Shown in pieces: positions 17,614 to 27,062 of a stretch of 64,000 nt of DNA (position 1 is its first letter; each line of letters starts with the position of its first letter). Position numbers and translations under genes: made by a program. Origin of the DNA: Catenuloplanes atrovinosus (GTDB taxonomy: Bacteria; Actinomycetota; Actinomycetes; Mycobacteriales; Micromonosporaceae); assembly GCF_031458235.1 (NCBI RefSeq), contig NZ_JAVDYB010000001.1, positions 310,001-374,000 on the forward strand, in the 5' to 3' direction. The notes below the pieces were generated by a model. That model had not been told where the DNA came from. It worked only from the letters and a program-made list of their open reading frames with translations, and ran no database searches.

Positions 17614-18279
17614 TCAGTGTGTTCCTTCGGGTGCGGCGGCGGTGCGCTGGCGCACCCCGGCGGCGATCTCGTCGGTGACCAGCATGAAGACCTGGTCACC
17701 GTCCTGGATCATGGTGGACGCGGTGGGCAGGTGGCCGAGGCCGAAGCGCATCAGGTACGCGGTGCGCGCGCCGGCCGCGGACTCCAGCGCGGTGAGCTTG
17801 CGGCCGATCCAGCCCTTGTGCACCGGCACCTCGATGATCGAGACGGTGCTGGTCGGGTCGCGGAAGACCTCCAGGTCGCCGGTGGCGAGCACCTGGCGGA
17901 GGACCCGGTCGGCGGTCCAGCGGACGGTGGCGACGGTGGGGATGCCGAGCCGCTCGTAGACCTCGGCGCGCTTCTGGTCGTAGATGCGGGCGACCACGCG
18001 CGGCACGCCGAACGTCTCGCGCGCCAGCCGGGCCGAGATGATGTTGGAGTTGTCGCCGCTGGAGACCGCCGCGAAGCCGTCCGCGCGCTCGATGCCGGCC
18101 TCGCGGAGCACCTCGCGGTCGAAGCCGGCGCCGGTGATGATGGCGCCGCCGAACTCGGGGCCGAGCCGCCGGAACGCGTCCGCGTTCTGGTCGATGACGG
18201 CCACGGAGTGGCCGCGGTCCTCCAGGCTGTGGGCGAGGGTGGACCCCACCCGCCCGCAACCCATGATCACGATGTGCAC
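17614..18279 (-). CDS. trkA: TrkA-type potassium regulatory subunit (CeoB-like)
   Basis: 221 aa paralogue of its neighbour. Rossmann motif VHIVIMGCGRVGSTLAHSL at the N-terminus, DNSNIISARLARETFGV in the dinucleotide domain, TrkA_C domain with SIIEVPVHKGWIGRKLTAL. The GTG at 18279 was chosen because the coding pattern and the GxGxxG begin there and AGGGGG precedes it; the frame continues upstream without a start. It is divergent from the KimA-like permease with 88 bp between them, which suggests that the two RCK proteins control that permease. Confidence 0.92.
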   Translation of the reverse strand: MHIVIMGCGRVGSTLAHSLEDRGHSVAVIDQNADAFRRLGPEFGGAIITGAGFDREVLREAGIERADGFAAVSSGDNSNIISARLARETFGVPRVVARIYDQKRAEVYERLGIPTVATVRWTADRVLRQVLATGDLEVFRDPTSTVSIIEVPVHKGWIGRKLTALESAAGARTAYLMRFGLGHLPTASTMIQDGDQVFMLVTDEIAAGVRQRTAAAPEGTH

Positions 18280-18353
18280 CGAGGCCCCCTGTCCGCCGAA
18301 GACGCGATCACCCAGAGCGTGCCATGCGCGATCATCGGGGCCCGCGTTGGCCG

Positions 18354-18359
18354 TACTCT
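18354..18359 (+). promoter_or_regulatory. -10 box TACTCT, leaderless permease gene
   Basis: TACTCT is followed by 8 nt and the GTG at 18368, with no ribosome site between. A clear -35 is not visible. Confidence 0.4.
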
Positions 18360-18367
18360 TACCCGTT

Positions 18368-20401
18368 GTGGCACGTCCCACCTCACTCGTGAAGCGCCTG
18401 CTGCTCGGGCGCCCGTTCCGGTCCGACCGGCTGCAGCACACGCTGCTGCCGAAGCGGATCGCGCTGCCGGTGTTCGCCTCCGACGCACTGTCCAGCGTGG
18501 CGTACGCGCCGGACGAGATCCTGTTGACACTCTCCATCGCGGGCGCGACCGCGTACATGTTCTCCCCGTGGGTGGCGCTGGCCGTCGTGGTCGTGATGCT
18601 GACCGTGGTGGCGAGCTACCGGCAGAACGTGCACGCGTACCCGTCCGGCGGCGGCGACTACGAGGTGGCGACCGTCAACCTCGGGCCGCGGTACGGCGTG
18701 GCGGTGGCCAGCGCGCTGCTGGTCGACTACGTGCTGACGGTGGCGGTGTCGGTCTCGTCCGGCGTGGCGAACCTGGGCTCGGTGGTGCCGTTCGTGGACG
18801 AGCACAAGGTGCCGATCGCGCTGGTCGCGGTGGCGCTGCTGACCGCGCTGAACCTGCGCGGCATCCGGGAGTCGGGCACCGCGTTCGCGATCCCCACCTA
18901 CGGCTTCATGATCATCATCGTCGGCATGATCCTCACCGGGCTGGTCCGGATCGTGGTGCTCGGCGAGCCGCTGGAGGCGCCCAGCGCGGCGCTGGAGATC
19001 CACGCGGAGGAGGAGCACCTGAGCGACTTCGCGTTCGCGTTCCTGCTGCTGCGCACGTTCTCGTCCGGCTGCGCGGCGCTGACCGGCGTGGAGGCGATCT
19101 CCAACGGCGTGCCCGCGTTCAAGGAGCCGAAGAGCAGGAACGCGGCGACCACGCTGCTGCTGCTCGGCGGCATGGCGATCGTGATGCTGTGCGGCATCAT
19201 CTGGCTGGCCCGCGCGACCCACCTGCAGTACGTGGAGGACCCGGCGCTGCAGATCGTCAGCGGCCCGCCGAACTACGTGCAGAAGACGGTCACCACCCAG
19301 CTCGGCGAGGCGATCTTCGGATCGGGGTCGATCATGCTGTACGTGGTCGCCGGCGCCACCGCGCTGATCCTGTTCCTGGCCGCGAACACGGCGTACAACG
19401 GCTTCCCGGTGCTTGGCTCGATCCTGGCGCAGGACCGCTACCTGCCCCGGCAGCTGCACACGCGCGGCGACCGGCTGGCGTTCTCCAACGGCATCCTGTT
19501 CCTGGCGGTCGCGGCGGTGGTGCTGATCGTGGCGTTCCAGGCCGAGGTCACGCGGCTGATCCAGCTCTACATCGTGGGCGTGTTCGTGTCGTTCACGCTC
19601 TCCCAGGCCGGCATGATCCGGCACTGGACCCGGCTGCTGCGCACCGAGCGCGACCCGGCCGAGCGCCGGCGCATGCACCGGTCCAAGGCGATCAACACGT
19701 TCGGCATGCTGCTCACCGGCGTGGTGCTGATCATCGTGTTGATCACCAAGTTCCTGCTCGGCGCGTGGATCGCGATCGCGGCGATGGCCTGCATCTTCGT
19801 GCTCATGCTGGGAATCCGGAAGCACTACGACCGGGTGTCGGAGGAGCTGGCGCCGACCGACGAGCGGTACGTGCTGCCGTCCCGCAACCACGCGGTGGTG
19901 CTGGTCAGCAAGGTGCACATGCCGACGCTGCGCGCGCTGGCGTACGCGCAGGCGACCCGGCCGGACACGCTGACCGCGGTGACCGTCGGCGTGGACGCGG
20001 CGGACACCCGGCACGTGCAGGAGGAGTGGGAGGCGCGGGAGATCCCGGTGCCGCTGACCGTGGTCGACTCGCCGTACCGGGAGATCACCCGGCCGATCAT
20101 CGACTACGTCAAGGGCGTGCGCCGCAACTCGCCGCGCGACGTGGTGACGGTGTTCATCCCGGAGTACGTGGTCGGCAAGTGGTGGGAGAACCTGCTGCAC
20201 AACCAGAGCGCGCTGCGGCTGAAGACCCGGCTGCTGTTCGAGCCCGGCGTCATGGTCACCAGCGTGCCGTGGCAGCTGCGCTCCAGCCGCGACCGGGACC
20301 TCAACCGGCTCGACCAGTCGCTGGCCCGCGGCCCGGCGCGCGGCCCGCGCGTCTCCTCGTCGCAGGGCACGCAGCCGTCCGGATCGGAGCAGAGCGAGTG
20401 A
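18368..20401 (+). CDS. APC-superfamily permease, KimA-like potassium transporter
   Basis: 677 aa. The N-terminal 480 residues hold about 12 transmembrane helices of the amino acid-polyamine-cation type (DALSSVAYAPDEILLTLSIAGA; YPSGGGDYEVA; GVEAISNGVPAFKEPKSRNA). The C-terminal 190 residues are cytosolic and resemble a universal-stress-like domain (HAVVLVSKVHMPTLRALAYA). B. subtilis KimA has this layout and imports potassium. Divergence from two TrkA subunits supports potassium over amino acids. M. tuberculosis Rv2690c occupies the same place. The GTG start is set by the -10 box 8 nt upstream. The stop overlaps the next gene. Confidence 0.8.
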   Translation: MARPTSLVKRLLLGRPFRSDRLQHTLLPKRIALPVFASDALSSVAYAPDEILLTLSIAGATAYMFSPWVALAVVVVMLTVVASYRQNVHAYPSGGGDYEVATVNLGPRYGVAVASALLVDYVLTVAVSVSSGVANLGSVVPFVDEHKVPIALVAVALLTALNLRGIRESGTAFAIPTYGFMIIIVGMILTGLVRIVVLGEPLEAPSAALEIHAEEEHLSDFAFAFLLLRTFSSGCAALTGVEAISNGVPAFKEPKSRNAATTLLLLGGMAIVMLCGIIWLARATHLQYVEDPALQIVSGPPNYVQKTVTTQLGEAIFGSGSIMLYVVAGATALILFLAANTAYNGFPVLGSILAQDRYLPRQLHTRGDRLAFSNGILFLAVAAVVLIVAFQAEVTRLIQLYIVGVFVSFTLSQAGMIRHWTRLLRTERDPAERRRMHRSKAINTFGMLLTGVVLIIVLITKFLLGAWIAIAAMACIFVLMLGIRKHYDRVSEELAPTDERYVLPSRNHAVVLVSKVHMPTLRALAYAQATRPDTLTAVTVGVDAADTRHVQEEWEAREIPVPLTVVDSPYREITRPIIDYVKGVRRNSPRDVVTVFIPEYVVGKWWENLLHNQSALRLKTRLLFEPGVMVTSVPWQLRSSRDRDLNRLDQSLARGPARGPRVSSSQGTQPSGSEQSE

Positions 20402-21657
20402 CGCAGGTGGAGATGCCCGGCGAGGGGGAGCGGGTCGAGGTGCTGGTCGGCGCCGTGGCGCACGGCGGGCACTGCGTGGCCCGGGTGGGCGGCGACGGCG
20501 GGCCGGTGCTGTTCGTGCGGCACGCGCTGCCCGGCGAGCGGGTGATCGCGCTGGTCACCGAGGTGCACCGGGGCTTCGCGCGGGCCGACGCGGTGGAGAT
20601 CCTCACGTCGTCCGCGGACCGGGTGATCGCGCCCTGCGTCTACGCGCACCCGAACGGCTGCGGCGGCTGCGACCTGCAACACGTGGCGCCGGCCGCGCAG
20701 CTGTCCTGGAAGGCCTCCGTGGTGACGGAACAGCTCGCCCGCCTCGGCCGGCTGGATCAAGATCAAATTCGCGATCTGTCGGTACGGGTGGAGCCGCTGC
20801 CCGGCGACGGCCTGGGCTGGCGCACGCGCGTGCGGTACGCGGTCGACGGCCGGGACCGCGCCGGCCTGCTCAAGCACCGCTCGCACGAGGTGGTGCCGGT
20901 GGACCGCTGCCTGATCGCGCACCCGGCGATCCAGGAACTGCCGGTCACCGCGCGGGACTGGCCGGAGGCGGACGAGGTGCACGTGGTCGCGTCCGGCGGC
21001 GGCGACGTGCTGGTGACGCCGCGTCGCGCCGCGGCCGTGCCGGACGAGCCGGACGTGCTGGACGGCGCCTCCGCCGCCGGTGAGATCCGGGAGAAGGCGG
21101 TCGGGCGCGAGTGGGTGCTGCCCGGCGACGCGTTCTGGCAGGTGCACCCGGCCGCCGCGGACACGCTGGCCGCGGCCGTGCTGGAGCTGCTGGCGCCGCA
21201 GCCCGGCGAGGCGGTCTGGGACCTCTACGGCGGCGCCGGGCTGTTCGCGTCCGCGTTGGCCGCCGTGGTCGGGCCGACCGGCCCGGTGACCGTGGTCGAG
21301 TCCGCGCCGCAGGGCGTGGCCGCGGCCCGGCGCAACCTGGCCGGCCTGCCGGGCGTGGCCGTGATCGAGGCGAAGGTGGAGGCCGCGCTGCGCCAGGGGC
21401 GGCTGCCGAGGCCGGTGGACCTGATCGTGCTGGACCCGCCGCGGTCCGGCGCGGGCGCGGCGGTGGTCAAGGCGATCGCGCGGACCGGCGCGCGGGCGGT
21501 GGCGTACGTGGCCTGCGACCCGGCCGCGTTCGCGCGGGACGTGGCCACGTTCCGCGCGGCGGGGTGGCGGCTGGCGGCGCTGCGCGCGTTCGACCTGTTC
21601 CCGATGACGCACCACGTGGAGTGTGTCGGCCTGCTGCTGCCGCCCGCCGGGCGCTGA
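20398..21657 (+). CDS. TRAM-domain class I SAM RNA m5U methyltransferase (TrmA/RlmD family)
   Basis: 419 aa. N-terminal TRAM domain (about 8-65, HGGHCVARVGG...FVRHALPGERV). Iron-sulfur cysteines are in the CVYAHPNGCGGCDLQH region. The C-terminal Rossmann methyltransferase carries DLYGGAGLFASALA (SAM loop), LDPPRSGAGA (motif IV) and AYVACDPAAFARDV (catalytic Cys). It methylates C5 of uridine in rRNA or tRNA; the exact base is not predictable. The GTG start overlaps the permease stop (GTGA), implying coupled translation. Ends at a hairpin shared with the convergent gene. Confidence 0.9.
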   Translation: MTQVEMPGEGERVEVLVGAVAHGGHCVARVGGDGGPVLFVRHALPGERVIALVTEVHRGFARADAVEILTSSADRVIAPCVYAHPNGCGGCDLQHVAPAAQLSWKASVVTEQLARLGRLDQDQIRDLSVRVEPLPGDGLGWRTRVRYAVDGRDRAGLLKHRSHEVVPVDRCLIAHPAIQELPVTARDWPEADEVHVVASGGGDVLVTPRRAAAVPDEPDVLDGASAAGEIREKAVGREWVLPGDAFWQVHPAAADTLAAAVLELLAPQPGEAVWDLYGGAGLFASALAAVVGPTGPVTVVESAPQGVAAARRNLAGLPGVAVIEAKVEAALRQGRLPRPVDLIVLDPPRSGAGAAVVKAIARTGARAVAYVACDPAAFARDVATFRAAGWRLAALRAFDLFPMTHHVECVGLLLPPAGR

Positions 21658-21678
21658 GCCGCCGGGCCGGGCTCAGCG
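21652..21678. terminator. Hairpin spanning two convergent stops
   Basis: CGCTGAGCC (21652-21660) pairs with GGCTCAGCG (21670-21678), 9-nt loop. It includes the TGA of the methyltransferase gene and the stop of the minus-strand gene at 21673. Confidence 0.6.
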
Positions 21679-21948
21679 GCGGCGGTCGCGGAAGCGGATC
21701 CAGAGGATGACCGGGATCGCGATCGGCGCGAGCAGCACGGCCAGCAGGCCGATCGCGATCATGCCGAGGATGTGCGCGGCCGCCGGGGCGGTGCGCAGAT
21801 CACGCGGGGCCGGGTGCGGGTCCCAGCCGGGCTCCGGGTGGTCCGTGGAACGCGGCATGGTGGCCTCGAACGGCGTGCGCGGCGCGAACGGCCGGCGGTG
21901 CGGAAGGGGGAGGTTCGGTGAAGGTTGTACTGGCGACTGGGCGTTCAT
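21673..21948 (-). CDS. Small membrane protein, unknown
   Basis: 91 aa. A Pro-rich polar N-terminal half (about 1-55) is followed by one or two transmembrane segments (AHILGMIAIGLLAVLLAPIA, then IPVILWIRF) and a basic end FRDRRR. I do not recognise the family. The ATG at 21948 follows AGAAGG. It lies between the methyltransferase and divergent dxs, a position often taken by small membrane proteins in actinobacteria. Confidence 0.6.
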   Translation of the reverse strand: MNAQSPVQPSPNLPLPHRRPFAPRTPFEATMPRSTDHPEPGWDPHPAPRDLRTAPAAAHILGMIAIGLLAVLLAPIAIPVILWIRFRDRRR

Positions 21949-22095
21949 GAAACCGACCTTCTGGATAAAAGCTCCGGATCATCGTACCGCTCTGGGCGAT
22001 TTATGGGTTTTCAGTCGCCCGGTTGGGTGATGCGGCCGGGGGCTCCTATTGATCACGCGATGGTCTCGGATCGCGGGACGCGGGCCGGGTCGCAC

Positions 22096-22101
22096 TAGAC
22101 T
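22096..22101 (+). promoter_or_regulatory. -10 box TAGACT, leaderless dxs
   Basis: TAGACT, then GGCACCCC, then the ATG at 22110. The 8-nt gap and absence of a ribosome site fit a leaderless transcript. Confidence 0.5.
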
Positions 22102-22109
22102 GGCACCCC

Positions 22110-24059
22110 ATGAGCGTTGAAGAGGATCAGGTCTCGGATGGTCGGTTGCTCAGCAACATCAACGGCCCTCAGGATCTCAAGCGCCTGACGGCGGAGGAGC
22201 TGTCGGTGCTGGCCGCGGAGATCCGCGATTTCCTGGTGGCGAAGGTGTCCCGCACCGGCGGGCATCTGGGACCGAACCTCGGCGTGGTCGAGCTCACGCT
22301 GGCCATGCACCGCGTCTTCGACTCACCGCGCGACCGGTTCCTCTTCGACACCGGCCACCAGGCGTACGTGCACAAGATCCTGACCGGGCGCCAGGGCGGC
22401 TTCGACCTGCTGCGCCAGCGCGGCGGGCTCTCCGGCTACCCGTCGCAGGCGGAGAGCGAGCACGACCTCATCGAGAACTCGCACGCCTCCACCGCGCTGT
22501 CCTACGCGGACGGCATGGCCAAGGCGTACGCGCTGCGTGGCGAGGACCGGCACGTGGTGGCCATGGTCGGCGACGGCGCGCTCACCGGCGGCATGTGCTG
22601 GGAGGCGCTGAACAACATCGCCGCCACCGACAACCGCCTGGTCATCATCGTCAACGACAACGGCCGGTCGTACGCGCCGACCATCGGCGGACTCTCCGAC
22701 CACCTCGCCATGCTGCGGCTCAACCCCGGCTACGAGAAGGTCCTCGACCTGGTCAAGGACTCGCTCGGCGCGACGCCCGTGGTCGGCAAGCCGGTCTACG
22801 AGGTGCTGCACGCGGTCAAGCGCGGGATCAAGGACGCGGTCGCGCCGCAGTCGATGTTCGAGGACCTCGGGCTGAAGTACGTGGGCCCGATCGACGGGCA
22901 CGACCAGTCCGCGGTCGAGTCCGCGCTGCGCCGTGCCAAGGGCTTCAACGGCCCGGTGATCGTGCACGCGGTCACCAAGAAGGGCTTCGGCTACCGCCCG
23001 GCCGAGGAGGACGAGGCGGACTGCCTGCACAGTCCCGGCGCGTTCGACGCGGAGAGCGGCAAGCTGCTCGCGTCCTCCTCCGTCAAGTGGACCGGCGTGT
23101 TCGCGGACGAGTTGGTCTCGGTCGCGGACGAGCGGCCGGACGTCGTCGGCATCACCGCGGCCATGGCCGAGCCGACCGGCATCGCGAAGCTGGCCCGGAA
23201 GTACCCCGAGCGGGTGTACGACGTGGGCATCGCGGAGCAGCATGCGGCGACGTCCGCGGCCGGCCTCGCGCTGGCCGGGCTGCACCCGGTGGTGGCGGTC
23301 TACGCCACGTTCCTGAACCGCGCGTTCGACCAGGTGCTGCTGGACGTGGCCATGCACCGCCTGCCGGTCACGTTCGTGCTGGACCGGGCCGGCGTCACCG
23401 GCCCGGACGGGCCGAGCCACTACGGCGTCTGGGACATGTCCGTCTTCGGGGTGGTCCCGGGCCTGCGCATCGCGGCCCCGCGCGATGCCGCGACGCTCCG
23501 TGAGGAGCTGCGTGAGGCGGTCGCGGTGGACGACGGGCCGACCATCCTGCGCTTCCCGACCGGGTCCGTCCCGGCCGACCTCCCGGCGCTTCGCCGGGTC
23601 GGCGGCTCGGACGGCGTCTCCGGCGGGGTGGACATCCTGGCCGAGCACGGCACCGCCTCCGACGACCGCAAGGACGTGCTGATCGTCGCGGTGGGCGCGT
23701 TCGGGCACCTGGGTGTCGAGGTCGCGGCGCGCGCGTTCGAGCAGGGCTACAGCGTCACCGTGGTCGACCCGCGCTGGGTCCGGCCGGTGCCGATCGAGCT
23801 GGTCGCGCTGGCCCGCGAGCACCGTCTGGTGGTGACGATCGAGGACGGCGTCCGCAACGGTGGCGTCGGCGACGCGGTGGCCAAGGCGCTGCGTGACGCA
23901 GAGGTGGACGTGCCGCTGCGTGACGTCGGCGTGCCGAACGACTGGCACCCGTACGGCACGCGCGGACAGATTCTGGCAGACCTGGGCATCACGGCGCAGG
24001 ACGTCGCGCGGGACGTGGCGGCGTGGGCGTCGCGGGTGGTTCCGGCTCGTACCCACTGA
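22110..24059 (+). CDS. dxs: 1-deoxy-D-xylulose-5-phosphate synthase
   Basis: 649 aa, full family length. Thiamine-diphosphate enzyme that condenses pyruvate and glyceraldehyde-3-phosphate, the first step of the MEP isoprenoid pathway. Visible: [15 protein letters not shown] (active-site His), [16 protein letters not shown] (ThDP/Mg GDG...N motif), [31 protein letters not shown] (catalytic Glu of the transketolase pyrimidine domain) and [15 protein letters not shown]. The transketolase C-terminal domain ends the protein. It is followed by a strong terminator. In M. tuberculosis RNase D is next; here about 11.5 kb of accessory genes intervene before the fad genes. Confidence 0.97.
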   Translation: MSVEEDQVSDGRLLSNINGPQDLKRLTAEELSVLAAEIRDFLVAKVSRTGGHLGPNLGVVELTLAMHRVFDSPRDRFLFDTGHQAYVHKILTGRQGGFDLLRQRGGLSGYPSQAESEHDLIENSHASTALSYADGMAKAYALRGEDRHVVAMVGDGALTGGMCWEALNNIAATDNRLVIIVNDNGRSYAPTIGGLSDHLAMLRLNPGYEKVLDLVKDSLGATPVVGKPVYEVLHAVKRGIKDAVAPQSMFEDLGLKYVGPIDGHDQSAVESALRRAKGFNGPVIVHAVTKKGFGYRPAEEDEADCLHSPGAFDAESGKLLASSSVKWTGVFADELVSVADERPDVVGITAAMAEPTGIAKLARKYPERVYDVGIAEQHAATSAAGLALAGLHPVVAVYATFLNRAFDQVLLDVAMHRLPVTFVLDRAGVTGPDGPSHYGVWDMSVFGVVPGLRIAAPRDAATLREELREAVAVDDGPTILRFPTGSVPADLPALRRVGGSDGVSGGVDILAEHGTASDDRKDVLIVAVGAFGHLGVEVAARAFEQGYSVTVVDPRWVRPVPIELVALAREHRLVVTIEDGVRNGGVGDAVAKALRDAEVDVPLRDVGVPNDWHPYGTRGQILADLGITAQDVARDVAAWASRVVPARTH

Positions 24060-24073
24060 TCGGTCTGGACCTG

Positions 24074-24101
24074 GAAAGGGCCCCCGTGCGGGGGCCCTTT
24101 C
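24074..24101 (+). terminator. Terminator of dxs
   Basis: GAAAGGGCCCCC and GGGGGCCCTTTC form a 12-bp stem (24074-24101), loop GTGC, followed by GCTTTTACG. It begins 15 nt after the dxs stop and abuts the stop of the convergent lyase gene. Confidence 0.88.
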
Positions 24102-24105
24102 GCTT

Positions 24106-25590
24106 TTACGTGAAGGTCACGTCCGAGGGGGTGTATTTGCAGGTGGTGCCGTCGGCGCCGGAGCCGGTCTGGGTGGGTTCCCCGCCGGTGGAGTTGCCGG
24201 TGAAGCGGGTGCAGACGTCCATCGAGGTGTCGCCGGCGATGGTGACGTTGCGGAAGGTGGCGGCGTCGCCGTAGTTGGCGTTCACCCCGGCCAGCAGGTC
24301 ACCGGGCGCGGTCGCCCTCACGTTCTCGATCACGACGGTGCGCTTGTACTGGGTGGAGCAGTTGCCGCACGACCGGTACAGCTTCCCGAAGTCGGTGACC
24401 TGGAAGTTCTTGATGGTCAGGGTGCCGCCGCCGTTGTGCTGGAAGACCTTGTCACCGGCCTTGCGGGCGCCGCCGCCGTCGACCAGGAAGACCGCGGTGG
24501 CGCCGCCGCGGAAGGTGGCGGCGTCCTCGCCGACGTCCTCCCACCACACGTTGATCAGCGTGCAGGTGCCGGCGCAGTGCACGCCGTCCGCGGCCGGGGA
24601 ACCGATGATCACGTTCTTCAGGGTGGCGCCGTCGGCCAGGTCGAAGATCGGGTCCTGGCCCTCGTCCTGCCCGCTGCCACCGAGGTCACCGGTGCCGTAG
24701 TAGCGGGCCATGCCGCCGTCCAGCGTGCCGGAGACCGTCACGGACGCGGCGACCGGCTTGGTGCCGCTCGCGGTCGGCCACGGCGCGTTCGGGGACGTGC
24801 CGGAGCTCTGGGTGGGCGCCGCGCTCGCGGTCCTGCTGGCGCTGGGCGCGGGGCTCGCGGTCTTGCTCGGCGCCGGGCTCGCCGTGGTGGGTGCGGGCGC
24901 GGCGGTGATCGGTGCGGTGGTCGTGCCCGGGGCCGGGACGGCGCCGGAGGAGGCCGTGGTGGCGAGCACGTCGTCGAAGGAGGCGGACGCCATCGACGTG
25001 ACCAGGCCCAGCCGGCCCCTGGCCGAGACCGAGCCGGTGCCGGAGCCGACCGGGCTGCCGTCCGCCCAGCCCGTGACGGTCGTGCCGCTCGCCTGGATCC
25101 GCAGCGTGTGGAACGTGCCGGTGGGCGCGGCGACCGGCACCGAGCCCAGCACGGTCACCGCGCTGCCCTTGACGCCGTGCAGTTCGGCGGTGCCGGACGC
25201 GGTCAGCACCAGGCGGTAGAGCGTGGTCGGGCCGGACGCGCGGGCCGCCACGCCGGCGAAGCCGCCGGGGCCGACCTCGGTCGCCTTGACCCTGGCCGAG
25301 ACCGCGTAGTCGGTCCAGGCGGCGTCGCCGGCGAGGACGCGGGCGGCCTCGCTGGACGCCTTCGCCTGCCGGTAGACCTTGGAACCGTCGTCGGCGACCG
25401 ACCAGTCGCCACCCGACTTGGACCAGCCGCTCGGCGCGCCGGACTCGAAGTTCTCGCTGAAGAGCGTGGACGCGTTCGCGGACGGCACGGTGAGTGCGAC
25501 CGCGGCGGCCGCGATCCCGGCGACGCCGGCCGTGGCGAGGCCCGCGTACAGGCGGCGCCGTGGCTTCCGCGCGGGTTGTTCTGTGGGCAT
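24106..25590 (-). CDS. Secreted pectate lyase, PL3 family, multidomain
   Basis: 494 aa. Signal peptide: KPRRR, then a hydrophobic run, with likely cleavage after PSANA near residue 41. Residues about 42-215 form a beta-sandwich of the concanavalin-like type (LFSENFESGAPSGWSKSGGD...GFAGVAARASG). A Thr/Ser/Pro/Ala linker follows (about 220-295). The C-terminal PL3 catalytic helix carries DGVHCAGTCTLINVWWEDVG, DKVFQHNGGGTLTIKNFQV and LYRSCGNCSTQYKRTVVIEN. It cleaves polygalacturonate by beta-elimination outside the cell, feeding the kdu genes. The start at 25590 follows GCAGGAG. It lies divergent from the first propeller gene. Confidence 0.93.
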   Translation of the reverse strand: MPTEQPARKPRRRLYAGLATAGVAGIAAAAVALTVPSANASTLFSENFESGAPSGWSKSGGDWSVADDGSKVYRQAKASSEAARVLAGDAAWTDYAVSARVKATEVGPGGFAGVAARASGPTTLYRLVLTASGTAELHGVKGSAVTVLGSVPVAAPTGTFHTLRIQASGTTVTGWADGSPVGSGTGSVSARGRLGLVTSMASASFDDVLATTASSGAVPAPGTTTAPITAAPAPTTASPAPSKTASPAPSASRTASAAPTQSSGTSPNAPWPTASGTKPVAASVTVSGTLDGGMARYYGTGDLGGSGQDEGQDPIFDLADGATLKNVIIGSPAADGVHCAGTCTLINVWWEDVGEDAATFRGGATAVFLVDGGGARKAGDKVFQHNGGGTLTIKNFQVTDFGKLYRSCGNCSTQYKRTVVIENVRATAPGDLLAGVNANYGDAATFRNVTIAGDTSMDVCTRFTGNSTGGEPTQTGSGADGTTCKYTPSDVTFT

Positions 25591-25760
25591 TGCTCCTGCT
25601 TTCGTGCGGGGTGCCGGCACGGCGTGGGCGGGTGGCCGTGCCATGATCAAGAAACCACGGGCGCGCGGCGGACTCCATTGGCCGGCGATTAGTTGTCCCT
25701 TAAGTTCTCCTTCGTACCGGTGGAATCGGCGCAGCTCGATGCGTTGTCACCCCGGGGCGG

Positions 25761-25766
25761 TACATT
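25761..25766 (+). promoter_or_regulatory. -10 box TACATT, leaderless propeller gene
   Basis: TACATT, 6 nt, then the GTG at 25773. It would start transcription of the propeller/EAL cluster essentially at the start codon. Confidence 0.45.
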
Positions 25767-25772
25767 CGGCTC

Positions 25773-27035
25773 GTGCCCGCTGCGGTGACCATTGACCTGG
25801 GCGTTCCCGCTGATGACGAGTGGGGCGGGACGGGTGCGGCCTGGCGCCCGTCGCGCGGGTTGCTGGCGGCCGTGCTCGCGGTGCTGCTGGTGTTCACGCT
25901 GGCCGGGTCCGCGCCGTTGAGCGCGTCGGGGTGGCGGGCCGGACAGCTGCCGATCGCGGCCGGGGACGACTTCGCGCTGGTCGGCGATCTGCTGGTGGTG
26001 GCCGAGGAGTCGACGGTCACGGCGTACCGGGTGCCGAGGCTGGACCCGGTGTGGACGGTGTCCGTGCCGGCCTCGGAGGGGCACTCGCTCACCCGGGCCG
26101 GTGACCTGTTGGTCATCGGCGGGCTGAACGGCGTCGGCCGGCAGTTGGAGAGCACGGCCGTGACCGTGGCGACCGGCGCGGTGCGATGGCGGCACCAGGG
26201 CCGGATCATCCCGCTGCCCGGGTCGGACGTGCTGCTCGCGGTCTCCGACGTGCCCAGCGTCTCCGCCTCCGGCCGCCGGCTGACCGGCGCGATCGACGGG
26301 ATCGACGCGTTTGGCATGCGCCGCTGGTCGGTCCGGCTGCCGTCCAGCGCGGTCGCGGTGCCGCTGCCCGGCGGGCAGTTCCTGCTGGTGCACGACGACG
26401 GCGCGACCGAGGTCCGGGACGCCGGCGACGCGTCCGTGCGCGCGACCGGCGAGTTCCCGGCCGCCGCGTACGCGCCGGACAACCCGCGGCTGGTCGGCTC
26501 CACCGTCGTGCTGCGGCATCCGGGCGACAACACCAGCAGGATCAGCGGGTACGACGTGCGCACGCTCGCGCACCGATGGTCCCGCACGGTCGGCGGCCTG
26601 CAGAGCGTGGACGAGTGCGGCGAACTGGTCTGCCTCGGCACCACGATCGGCGTGCGCGCGCTCGACCCGCGCGACGGCTCCAGCGCCTGGGTCAGTCCGT
26701 CCTGGCGCCGCGCGCTGAGCTGGGGAGACGTGACCGTGGCCTACGGCCGGCCGACCGGCGTGGACGCGCGGCTCGCGCTGGTCGAGCCGATGACCGGCGG
26801 GCCGCTGCTCGACCTGAGCGCGTGGCAACAGGTGACTAGTGTGACGGATGACGTCGTGTTGGCTCACCCTGACGCGGCTCGCGGGGATACGCTCGTCGCC
26901 ACGGTGGCCTCCGATCGACGGTCGGTGCGGGTCCTGGGCGCGATTCCCGCGGCCTCGGGCGGCTGCCGGGCCGGTGGCGGCGTGCTCGCCTGCCGGCAGG
27001 GGGGCGGGATCTTGGGGGTGTGGGCGCTTGACTGA
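25773..27035 (+). CDS. Membrane-anchored PQQ-like beta-propeller protein, paralogue 1
   Basis: 420 aa. A short cytosolic N-terminus containing VTIDLGVP is followed by one transmembrane helix (about 28-45, GLLAAVLAVLLVFTLAG). An extracellular repeat domain has the WxxxL blade signature (DPVWTVSV, AVRWRHQG, RRWSVRL, HRWSRTV). Two Cys pairs, CGELVC and CRAGGGVLAC, probably form disulfides outside the cell. The same pairs recur in paralogues 2 and 3. The blade type is the quinoprotein/BamB kind; no enzymatic residues are apparent. It is the first gene of a cluster with an EAL-DICT gene; a sensor or scaffold role is inferred. Confidence 0.75.
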   Translation: MPAAVTIDLGVPADDEWGGTGAAWRPSRGLLAAVLAVLLVFTLAGSAPLSASGWRAGQLPIAAGDDFALVGDLLVVAEESTVTAYRVPRLDPVWTVSVPASEGHSLTRAGDLLVIGGLNGVGRQLESTAVTVATGAVRWRHQGRIIPLPGSDVLLAVSDVPSVSASGRRLTGAIDGIDAFGMRRWSVRLPSSAVAVPLPGGQFLLVHDDGATEVRDAGDASVRATGEFPAAAYAPDNPRLVGSTVVLRHPGDNTSRISGYDVRTLAHRWSRTVGGLQSVDECGELVCLGTTIGVRALDPRDGSSAWVSPSWRRALSWGDVTVAYGRPTGVDARLALVEPMTGGPLLDLSAWQQVTSVTDDVVLAHPDAARGDTLVATVASDRRSVRVLGAIPAASGGCRAGGGVLACRQGGGILGVWALD

Positions 27036-27062
27036 GCGTGCGCTGCGCGGGGGTGCGCCGGC

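Noticed and set aside
17155-21657. One open frame of 1500 codons apparently joining several products
   Set aside because: Only the last 419 codons (TRAM methyltransferase from 20398) have protein-like sequence. The rest is out of frame with the trkA genes and the KimA-like permease and is Arg/Ala/Gly-rich antisense or shadow coding.
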